A stretch of 64,000 nt of DNA from assembly GCA_947497905.1 (NCBI GenBank), contig CANMIH010000002.1, positions 124,001 to 188,000 on the forward strand, written 5' to 3'. Source of the DNA: an uncultured Pelagimonas sp. (lineage in GTDB: Bacteria > Pseudomonadota > Alphaproteobacteria > Rhodobacterales > Rhodobacteraceae). The position numbers and the translations under genes are program-made. Below, in pieces: positions 30,406-37,945 of this stretch (the stretch's first letter is position 1; every line of letters starts with the position of its first letter). The notes under the pieces were generated by a model that was not told the origin of the DNA, did no database searches, and was given only the letters and a program-made list of their open reading frames with translations.

Positions 30406-33300
30406 ATGCTTAGGAAAAAGACCAACGGGGTTGCGCGACGCCCCCAGCGGACAAGTATCCTGTCTGAGGCTGCAAATGCTTCAGTAGACCGCCGCGCCTT
30501 TCTGCGTGGATCCGGTCTGGCAATCGGCGGCATGGCCGCGATTGCAGCCACCGGCGGCACCGTCCAGCAGGCCAGCGCGGCCACTGCGGCGACCGGATCG
30601 GTGGAATTGAAAAAATCGGTCTGCACCCACTGTTCCGTCGGGTGTACCGTTGTTGCCGAAGTGTCAGACGGCGTTTGGATCGGGCAGGAGCCCGGTTTCG
30701 ACAGCCCGTTCAACCTTGGTGCCCATTGCGCCAAAGGGGCTTCGGTGCGTGAACACGCACATGGCGAGCGCCGGCTCAAATACCCGATGAAAAAAGAGGG
30801 TGGTGAGTGGAAGCGCATCAGCTGGGAACAGGCCATCAATGAAGTTGGCGACCAGATGATGAAAATCCGGGAAGAAAGTGGCCCGGATAGCGTCTATTGG
30901 CTGGGTTCGGCCAAACACAACAACGAACAGGCCTATCTGTTCCGCAAGTTTGCCGCCTATTGGGGCACAAACAACGTGGATCACCAGGCGCGGATCTGTC
31001 ACTCGACCACGGTAGCCGGTGTTGCAAACACCTGGGGCTATGGTGCGATGACAAACTCGTACAACGATATCCACAACTCCAAAGCCATTTTTATCATTGG
31101 CGGCAACCCAGCCGAAGCGCACCCTGTTTCGCTGTTGCACGTGCTGAAAGCGAAAGAGCAGAACAACGCACCGTTGATCGTCTGTGACCCGCGCTTTACC
31201 CGCACCGCGGCCCATGCTGATGAATATGTGCGGTTCCGTCCGGGCACTGACGTTGCCTTGGTTTGGGGTATTCTGTGGCACATCTTTGAGAACGGTTGGG
31301 AGGACAAAGAGTTCATCCGCACCCGTGTCTGGGGCATGGATCAGATCCGGGAAGAAGTGGCGAAATGGACCCCGGAAGAGGTCGAGCGCGTTACCGGCAC
31401 CCCCGGTTCTCAGCTCCGCCGCGTGGCCCGCACCATGGCCAACAACCGCCCCGGCACCGTGATCTGGTGTATGGGGGGAACCCAGCACTCGAACGGCAAC
31501 AACAACACCCGTGCCTACTGTATCCTTCAGCTTGCTTTGGGCAACATGGGGACCGAAGGCGGCGGCACCAACATCTTCCGTGGCCACGACAACGTTCAAG
31601 GCGCGACCGACCTTGGCGTGTTGTCGCATACTCTGCCCGGCTACTATGGCCTGTCAAAAGGCGCATGGGCCCATTGGGGCCGTGTCTGGGGTGAAGACAG
31701 CGACTGGCTCGCGGGTCAGTTCGACACGCTGACCGGGGCCGACGGCAAGGAGAAATCGCTACAGAACCTCACCGGGATTCCGGTGTCACGCTGGATCGAT
31801 GGCATCCTTGAAGACAAAGACAACATGGATCAGCCGAACAATGTTCGCGCCATGGTGCTTTGGGGCCATGCGCCCAACTCGCAGACCCGTATGACGGAAA
31901 TGAAAACAGCGATGGAAAAGCTGGATACTCTGGTTGTGATCGACCCGTATCCAACGGTTTCGGCTGTTCTGCATGACCGTACCGATGGTGTGTATCTGTT
32001 GCCGGCCTGTACCCAGTTTGAAACATTCGGCTCGGTCACCGCGTCGAACCGTTCGTTGCAGTGGCGCGAACAGATCATGGACCCGCTGTTTGAAAGCAAG
32101 ACCGACCACGAGATCATCGGTCTGTTTGCAAACAAGTTTGGCTTCGCAGATCGTCTGTTCCGCAACTATGAGATGGTCGATGAGAACACGCCGGTGATCG
32201 AAGATATCACCCGTGAGTTCAACAGCGGCCTCTGGACAATTGGCTATACCGGACAATCTCCCGAACGTCTCAAGCTGCATATGGCCAACCAGCACACCTT
32301 TGACCGCACCACGCTTCAGGCGATTGGTGGTCCGGCAGATGGCGATTACTACGGTCTGCCATGGCCATGTTGGGGCACGGCAGAGATGGGTCACCCCGGC
32401 ACGCCGAACCTCTACGACATGTCTAAGCCGGTCTCAGAAGGTGGTCTGACCTTCCGTGCCCGTTTTGGTGTGGAACGAGATGGTCAAAGCCTGCTGGCGG
32501 ATGGCGTCTATTCTGCAAATTCGGAAATTCAGGATGGTTACCCCGAATTCACCATGCAGATGCTGATGGACCTTGGCTGGGACGGTGATCTGACCGACGA
32601 TGAACGCGCTGCTATCGACGCGGTCGCCGGTCCGAAAACTAATTGGAAAACCGACTTGTCGGGCGGGATCCAGCGTGTCGCAATCAAGCATGAGTGTGCG
32701 CCGTTTGGGAACGCAAAAGCGCGTGCCGTGGTTTGGACCTTCCCGGATCCAATTCCGTTGCACCGTGAGCCGCTCTACACCAATCGTCGTGATCTTGTGG
32801 CCGATTACCCAACTTACGAAGACCGTAAGTTCTATCGTCTGCCGACCATGTATGCCTCGATTCAGAAACAGGATTTCTCGCAAGACTATCCAATGATTCT
32901 GACCTCGGGCCGTCTGGTTGAATATGAAGGTGGCGGGGAAGAGACACGATCGAACCCATGGCTGGCTGAACTTCAGCAGGACATGTTCGTCGAGATCAAC
33001 CCGCGTGACGCCAACAACCTTGGTGTGCGTGACGGGGCGCAGGTCTGGGTCGAAGGTCCAGAAGGCGGCAAGGTCAAGGTTATGGCGATGGTGACCGAAA
33101 GGGTCGGCGAAGGCGTGGCCTTTATGCCGTTCCACTTTGGTGGTCATTTCCAGGGCGAAGATCAGCGTCACAAGTATCCGGATGGGGCTGACCCTTACGT
33201 GCTGGGTGAATCATCCAACACAGCGCAGTCCTATGGCTACGACTCGGTCACTCAGATGCAGGAGACAAAATGTACTCTCTGCAAAATCTCAGCAGCATAA
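30406..33300 (+). CDS. fdhA: Formate dehydrogenase alpha (catalytic) subunit, FDH-N type, cysteine variant
   Basis: A 964-residue molybdopterin oxidoreductase. A Tat signal (DRRAFLRGSG) is at about residues 27-36, and the first [4Fe-4S] cluster is held by CTHCSVGC near residue 75. The active-site residue is Cys198 in ARICHSTTVAG, where E. coli FdnG has selenocysteine. Further family features are the ILHDRTDG-like segment and the C-terminal KCTLCK. It oxidises formate in the periplasm and needs Mo- or W-bis-MGD. Given the tup and mod transporters nearby, either metal could be used. Confidence 0.93.
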   Translation: MLRKKTNGVARRPQRTSILSEAANASVDRRAFLRGSGLAIGGMAAIAATGGTVQQASAATAATGSVELKKSVCTHCSVGCTVVAEVSDGVWIGQEPGFDSPFNLGAHCAKGASVREHAHGERRLKYPMKKEGGEWKRISWEQAINEVGDQMMKIREESGPDSVYWLGSAKHNNEQAYLFRKFAAYWGTNNVDHQARICHSTTVAGVANTWGYGAMTNSYNDIHNSKAIFIIGGNPAEAHPVSLLHVLKAKEQNNAPLIVCDPRFTRTAAHADEYVRFRPGTDVALVWGILWHIFENGWEDKEFIRTRVWGMDQIREEVAKWTPEEVERVTGTPGSQLRRVARTMANNRPGTVIWCMGGTQHSNGNNNTRAYCILQLALGNMGTEGGGTNIFRGHDNVQGATDLGVLSHTLPGYYGLSKGAWAHWGRVWGEDSDWLAGQFDTLTGADGKEKSLQNLTGIPVSRWIDGILEDKDNMDQPNNVRAMVLWGHAPNSQTRMTEMKTAMEKLDTLVVIDPYPTVSAVLHDRTDGVYLLPACTQFETFGSVTASNRSLQWREQIMDPLFESKTDHEIIGLFANKFGFADRLFRNYEMVDENTPVIEDITREFNSGLWTIGYTGQSPERLKLHMANQHTFDRTTLQAIGGPADGDYYGLPWPCWGTAEMGHPGTPNLYDMSKPVSEGGLTFRARFGVERDGQSLLADGVYSANSEIQDGYPEFTMQMLMDLGWDGDLTDDERAAIDAVAGPKTNWKTDLSGGIQRVAIKHECAPFGNAKARAVVWTFPDPIPLHREPLYTNRRDLVADYPTYEDRKFYRLPTMYASIQKQDFSQDYPMILTSGRLVEYEGGGEETRSNPWLAELQQDMFVEINPRDANNLGVRDGAQVWVEGPEGGKVKVMAMVTERVGEGVAFMPFHFGGHFQGEDQRHKYPDGADPYVLGESSNTAQSYGYDSVTQMQETKCTLCKISAA

Positions 33301-33312
33301 GGAGATCAGAAC

Positions 33313-33906
33313 ATGGCACGAGCTAAGTTTCTCTGTGATGCCGAACGCTGCATCGAGTGCAACGCCTGCGTTACGGCCTGTAAAAACGAGCACGAGGTGC
33401 CCTGGGGCATCAACCGGCGTCGTGTTGTCACCATTCAGGATGGCAAACCCGGCGAACGGTCTATCTCGGTGGCCTGTATGCATTGCTCGGACGCGCCCTG
33501 TATGGCGGTCTGTCCGGTAGATTGCTTCTATCAGAACGAAGAAGGTGTCGTTCTGCATTCGAAGGATCTGTGCATTGGCTGTGGCTACTGCTTCTATGCG
33601 TGTCCGTTTGGCGCGCCGCAGTATCCGCAGGCAGGCAACTTTGGATCACGCGGCAAGATGGACAAATGTACCTTCTGCGCTGGTGGTCCCGAGGAAAACC
33701 ATTCGACTGCGGAATTCGCGAAATACGGCCGCAACCGTATCGCGGAAGGCAAATTGCCGATCTGCGCCGAAATGTGTTCCACCAAGGCCCTGCTCGCGGG
33801 GGATGGCGACGTTGTGTCGGCGATCTACCGTGAACGTGTGGTGGCCCGTGGCTTCGGCTCGGGCGCCTGGGGTTGGGGCACCGCCTACGATCAGAAGGGC
33901 GGTTGA
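33313..33906 (+). CDS. fdhB: Formate dehydrogenase beta subunit (four 4Fe-4S ferredoxin)
   Basis: A 197-residue electron-transfer subunit with four cysteine clusters: CIECNACVTACKNEH, CMHCSDAPCMAVCP, CIGCGYCFYACP and CTFC paired with the later CAEMC. It conducts electrons from the catalytic subunit to the membrane cytochrome. It is shorter than E. coli FdnH because it lacks the C-terminal membrane anchor. It follows the alpha gene by 12 bases and precedes the gamma gene across a stable hairpin. Confidence 0.92.
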   Translation: MARAKFLCDAERCIECNACVTACKNEHEVPWGINRRRVVTIQDGKPGERSISVACMHCSDAPCMAVCPVDCFYQNEEGVVLHSKDLCIGCGYCFYACPFGAPQYPQAGNFGSRGKMDKCTFCAGGPEENHSTAEFAKYGRNRIAEGKLPICAEMCSTKALLAGDGDVVSAIYRERVVARGFGSGAWGWGTAYDQKGG

Positions 33907-33918
33907 TCCACATCAGTT

Positions 33919-33938
33919 GGGCGGGGGAAACCCCGCCC
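33919..33938 (+). terminator. GNRA-loop hairpin between FDH beta and gamma genes
   Basis: GGGCGGGG pairs perfectly with CCCCGCCC around a GAAA tetraloop, followed by TTCATTT. It may act as a partial terminator or as an RNA processing and stability element that lowers gamma-subunit expression. Confidence 0.5.
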
Positions 33939-34016
33939 TTCATTTCTCATTTGACTACGGCTGGCCCCGAGAGGGGATCGCGCCGTCTGATCGTTACTCA
34001 TCGTAGGAGAACGACC

Positions 34017-35228
34017 ATGCTACGCCATGTTTTGGCTTTTCTCACACTTGTCATGCTGGCCGCGCCGGGGATCACCCACGCGCAGGAGGCAGAGACACCC
34101 GCAATCGACCGTAGCGCCACCGGTGGCGCGCAGACATTAGAAGACATTTTGGCCCGTCAGCGCGGCGAGGCGATTGATGATACGTTTCGCAGTAGCGCCA
34201 CGGGCAATCCCGAAGGTGCGGCGGGCATCGTCAATCAGCTTGGCACACTTGGTGGCGCATCAGATCCCGAGGTCTGGCGCGCGCTGCGCTATGGGTCGGC
34301 TGATGTCAAAGTTTCTGCCGGTGGCGAGGTGGCCAGCGTCTTGATGCAGGACGGTGGCATGCGCTGGCTTGCCTTCCGCGATGGCCCGCTGCGCGACTAT
34401 GGAGGGGGCCTGTTGCTTGCCACCATCGTGTTGTTAGCGTTGTTTTATGTCCTGCGCGGCAAAATCCGCATTGACGAAGAAATGACCGGGCGCACTGTCA
34501 CCCGGTTTCAGGCGATTGAGCGTTTTGCTCATTGGCTTCTGGCCGGATCATTTATCGTTCTGGCTTTGACCGGATTGTTTGTCCTGTTTGGTCGTATCTT
34601 CATCGCCCCCTATGTCGGGCTCGAGTTTAACGCCTTTTTGCTGACCTGGTCGAAATGGGTTCATAACAACATCTCATGGGCCTTTATCCTCGGGCTGGTC
34701 ATGGTGTTCTTTATGTGGGTCTGGCACAATATCCCGAACCGCACCGACATCATCTGGATCCGCCAGTTCGGCGGGATCATTGGCAAAAACCACCCACCTG
34801 CGAAGAAGTTCAACTTCGGTCAGAAGATCATCTTCTGGTCGGTGATTGTCTTTGGTGGATCGATTGCGGTGTCAGGCGTGTCGCTCTTGTTCCCGTTCGA
34901 ACTGCCACTGTTTGCCAAAACCTTTGCGATCATGAATGATCTGGGTCTTCCCGGATTGGCTGGCATGGAGAGCTTGCCAACAGCGCTTTCTCCGCAGGAA
35001 GAGATGCAGCTGGCCCAACTTTGGCACGCGATCATGGCCTTTGTTCTGATGGCGATCATATTTGCCCATATCTACATCGGTTCGGTCGGGATGGAGGGCG
35101 CATCGGGCGCCATGACCACCGGTGAGGTGGACGAAGCCTGGGCGCATCAGCACCATTCGATCTGGCTGGATGAGGTGAAAGAGGCCAAAGCCAAGGCTGA
35201 AGCTGGAACGGCAACCCCGGCTGAATGA
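34017..35228 (+). CDS. fdhC: Formate dehydrogenase gamma subunit (cytochrome b)
   Basis: A 403-residue membrane protein. It begins with a signal peptide (cleaved near THAQEA) and a periplasmic region of about 100 residues, then a single helix near residue 135, followed by the four-helix FdnI-like b-type cytochrome domain (from about residue 170: RFAHWLLAGSFIVLALTGL, WVHNNISWAFILGL). Conserved His residues in FAHW, VHNN and WHAIMA are heme-ligand candidates. It passes electrons to quinone or to a c-type cytochrome. TAGGAGA lies before the ATG. It overlaps the WD40-cytochrome gene. Confidence 0.9.
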   Translation: MLRHVLAFLTLVMLAAPGITHAQEAETPAIDRSATGGAQTLEDILARQRGEAIDDTFRSSATGNPEGAAGIVNQLGTLGGASDPEVWRALRYGSADVKVSAGGEVASVLMQDGGMRWLAFRDGPLRDYGGGLLLATIVLLALFYVLRGKIRIDEEMTGRTVTRFQAIERFAHWLLAGSFIVLALTGLFVLFGRIFIAPYVGLEFNAFLLTWSKWVHNNISWAFILGLVMVFFMWVWHNIPNRTDIIWIRQFGGIIGKNHPPAKKFNFGQKIIFWSVIVFGGSIAVSGVSLLFPFELPLFAKTFAIMNDLGLPGLAGMESLPTALSPQEEMQLAQLWHAIMAFVLMAIIFAHIYIGSVGMEGASGAMTTGEVDEAWAHQHHSIWLDEVKEAKAKAEAGTATPAE

Positions 35229-36484
35229 TGAAAGCGCTGTGGCTGACATTGTGTCTCTTGGCGCAGCCTGCGCTGGCGCAAGAGTTCACCACCTTGAAAG
35301 GACACGGTGGCCCGATCATGGATATCGCCGTGACCTCGGATGGGCGGGTGGCCACAGCAAGTTTTGATAACACGGTTGGTCTTTGGACCGATCGAACTCC
35401 GCACTGGTTCGAAGGTCATGACGCTGCGGTGTCACGTGTGGCAGCCACGCCTGAAGGTTTGGTCTCCGGTGGAGATGATTTTTCCGTCATCCGCTGGCCA
35501 GACGGCAAGACACTGGGACAGCACGCGGGCAAGGTACAGGCGCTTGATGTGCTTCCTGACGGGCGGATCATCAGCGGAAGCTGGGACGGAACGGTCAAAA
35601 TCTGGGGAACGCATGAGCAAACGCTGATGTCGCCTCGCGGGAGCGTCAACGCGGTGGGTGTGGGCCCAGATGGCGCGATTTTTGTGGCAACAACGCGTGG
35701 CGAGATCTTGCGGTATGATACCCCAGAGGCCGCACCTCTGCCGTTGGTGCAACATGGATTTGGGGTGAACCGCATGGTCGCTGGTGCCGGTTGGCTCGCC
35801 TATGGTGCTGTGGATGGCGGTACACGGGTAATCGATGCCAAAACAGGCGCGGCCATCGCCGATTTTACACTTGATCGCCGCCCCATTCTTGCGCTGGCGC
35901 ATCATGCGGGTACGGGGCAGATCGCGGTCGGAGACGGTCAAGGCTATATCATGCTGATTGATACCAGAAACTGGCGCATCACGCGTGATTTTCGCGCCAC
36001 TCGGGATGGCCCTGTTTGGGCCTTGGCTTTTTCTCTGGATGGGCAAACAATCTGGGCCGGTGGGCTTGATGATGTGGCCTATGGCTGGCCCGTCGCCGCC
36101 TTGGATAGGTTTGACCCCGAAATGGGACAGGAGCGCAGCTTTTTGCGTGCCGCCGACACCATGCCAAACGGTGAACGGCAATTCATGCGTAAATGTTCGA
36201 TCTGTCACGCGCTGACATCTGACCCCTCACGCAAAGCCGGCCCAACCTTACACGGTGTCTTTGGTCGTCAGGCGGGCACGGTGCCGGGGTATCGATATTC
36301 AGAGATCCTTGATGGATCACCAATCATCTGGGATGAGGCCACAATTGACGCATTGTTCGATCAAGGCCCAGACCATTTCATTCCGGGGTCAAAAATGCCC
36401 ATGCAAGTCATCGCGGGTCCACAAGACCGTTCTGATCTGATTGCATTTTTGAAGCAGGCTACGCAAAAGGACGAAAAACCATGA
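35225..36484 (+). CDS. WD40 beta-propeller fused to a C-terminal cytochrome c domain
   Basis: A 419-residue exported protein. The signal peptide ends near ALAQE. Residues 25-310 contain WD40-like repeats with recurring GH and W[KT] ends (TVKIWG, DNTVGLWT, DFSVIRWP, DVAYGWP). From about residue 320 a class I cytochrome c domain begins with CSICH, continues GPTLHGVFGRQAG and ends with a Met axial-ligand candidate in SKMPMQ. It overlaps the gamma-subunit stop by 4 bases and precedes a 41-residue peptide. It is probably a periplasmic electron acceptor or docking protein for formate dehydrogenase; the combination is unusual. Confidence 0.83.
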   Translation: MMKALWLTLCLLAQPALAQEFTTLKGHGGPIMDIAVTSDGRVATASFDNTVGLWTDRTPHWFEGHDAAVSRVAATPEGLVSGGDDFSVIRWPDGKTLGQHAGKVQALDVLPDGRIISGSWDGTVKIWGTHEQTLMSPRGSVNAVGVGPDGAIFVATTRGEILRYDTPEAAPLPLVQHGFGVNRMVAGAGWLAYGAVDGGTRVIDAKTGAAIADFTLDRRPILALAHHAGTGQIAVGDGQGYIMLIDTRNWRITRDFRATRDGPVWALAFSLDGQTIWAGGLDDVAYGWPVAALDRFDPEMGQERSFLRAADTMPNGERQFMRKCSICHALTSDPSRKAGPTLHGVFGRQAGTVPGYRYSEILDGSPIIWDEATIDALFDQGPDHFIPGSKMPMQVIAGPQDRSDLIAFLKQATQKDEKP

Positions 36485-36606
36485 AATCCATGTTTGTCGG
36501 GTTCGCGACAGCGATTGCCATCACCATTGCCGCGAGTTTCGTGCTAGCCCAGATAGGCTTTTCCGCGGAAGACCGCTATTCCGGCGACAATGTGCGCGTA
36601 AACTGA
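36481..36606 (+). CDS. Short single-pass membrane protein of the FDH operon (41 aa)
   Basis: An ORF of 42 codons overlaps the WD40-cytochrome stop (ATGA at 36481) and ends 10 bases before the NtrC-like gene. The peptide has one hydrophobic helix (GFATAIAITIAASFVLA) followed by a polar tail ending YSGDNVRVN. The length and helix suggest a small membrane subunit or stabilising peptide of an electron-transfer complex. I do not recognise a family. Confidence 0.68.
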   Translation: MKSMFVGFATAIAITIAASFVLAQIGFSAEDRYSGDNVRVN

Positions 36607-36616
36607 AAGGACACCC

Positions 36617-37945
36617 GTGTCTGATATGTACGGCGGTAGCCTCGCTGGCGCGTCGATCCTCGTGATCGATGACGAGCCTGGAATGCGGAACTTTCTGACC
36701 AAAATCCTAGAAACGCGCTGTAAACGCGTGGCACAGGCCGCTTCCCCGGCTGAGGCTACGGCGCAGCTTGATCAGGCGCATTTTGATCTGATCATTCTCG
36801 ACAACATCATGCCCGGGAAAACGGGCCTGGACTGGGTCACCGAACAGCGCCGATTGGGGTTGTTTGCCGATACAATTCTGATCACGGCTTATGCTGATTT
36901 GGAAACGGCGATCACGGCACTGCGGGCGGGTGTGTCTGACTTTGTTCTGAAACCGTTTCGCGCCAATCAGATCTTGAACGCGGTGTCACGCACGTTGGAT
37001 CGCAAAAACCTGCGGCGCGACAATCGCCTCTTGCGCCACGAGCTGTCTGCGGATGGGACACGGGGTACGCTTCTTGGGGCCTCGCCAGCCTTGGCCGAAG
37101 TGCGGGCCATGCTGCACAAACTGGCGCCGCTACCAACGCCAGTTCTGTTCACCGGGGCGACCGGCACGGGGAAAGAAATCGCCGCACGGACGTTGCACCA
37201 GCTGTCTGATCGCGCGGAAAAACCTTTTGTTGCCGTCAATTGTGCCGCCATCGCGCCAGAGCGGATCGCGCAAGAGCTTTTTGGTTTGGTCGAAGATTCA
37301 GAGCAACGCAATGCCGGGCTATTTCTTCTGGCTGAAGGCGGCACTCTGTTTCTGGACGAAGTGGCGCAGATGCCCGAAGCGCTGCAGGTTGCACTGCTGC
37401 GTGTACTTGAGGACCAACGTATTCGCCCTGTGGGGGGAGAACGTGATATCCCACTGAACATCCGTATTTGTTTTGCGACAAACGATGATCTGAGCAAAGC
37501 CGTAGAGGAGGGGCGCTTCCGGGCGGATCTCTATCACCGGATCAATGTGATGAATATCACCATGCCTCTGCTGCAGGATCGATCAGAGGATATCGTTGAA
37601 CTGGCCGCACATTTTACAACTCACTTCAGTCAGGTCTTGGGCATGCCCGCACTTAGCCTGGATGATGAGACACTGCTAAAACTACGTCGCTACGACTGGC
37701 CCGGAAATGTGCGCGAGCTGCGCAATTTGATCGAACGGTCTGTGATTCTCGGTGAATTTCCTGAAGAGTTTCAGGGCAGCGGGGCGACAACAGGTGTTCA
37801 GGCGATTGAATCGCTGGATCTGGTGATGCAGCGCCATATCCTGCATGTGCTGGATCAATGTGACGGCAACCGGGCCGAAGCCGCGCGGCGACTGGGGGTC
37901 TCTCGCAAAACAGTAGATCGTAAATGTGCCGCCTGGGGAGAATGA
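36617..37945 (+). CDS. NtrC-family response regulator lacking the GAFTGA loop
   Basis: A 442-residue protein. Residues 11-130 are a receiver with Asp62 as phosphoacceptor (LIILDNIMPG). The AAA+ domain has Walker A GATGTGKE and Walker B GTLFLDE. The GAFTGA sigma-54 contact loop that normally follows ELFG is absent (ELFGLVEDSEQRNAGLF), so activation of sigma-54 RNA polymerase is not expected. A Fis-type helix-turn-helix ends the protein (NRAEAARRLGVSRKTVDRK). It may act on sigma-70 promoters, as R. capsulatus NtrC does. It is the last gene of the FDH operon; the start is a GTG. Confidence 0.9.
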   Translation: MSDMYGGSLAGASILVIDDEPGMRNFLTKILETRCKRVAQAASPAEATAQLDQAHFDLIILDNIMPGKTGLDWVTEQRRLGLFADTILITAYADLETAITALRAGVSDFVLKPFRANQILNAVSRTLDRKNLRRDNRLLRHELSADGTRGTLLGASPALAEVRAMLHKLAPLPTPVLFTGATGTGKEIAARTLHQLSDRAEKPFVAVNCAAIAPERIAQELFGLVEDSEQRNAGLFLLAEGGTLFLDEVAQMPEALQVALLRVLEDQRIRPVGGERDIPLNIRICFATNDDLSKAVEEGRFRADLYHRINVMNITMPLLQDRSEDIVELAAHFTTHFSQVLGMPALSLDDETLLKLRRYDWPGNVRELRNLIERSVILGEFPEEFQGSGATTGVQAIESLDLVMQRHILHVLDQCDGNRAEAARRLGVSRKTVDRKCAAWGE

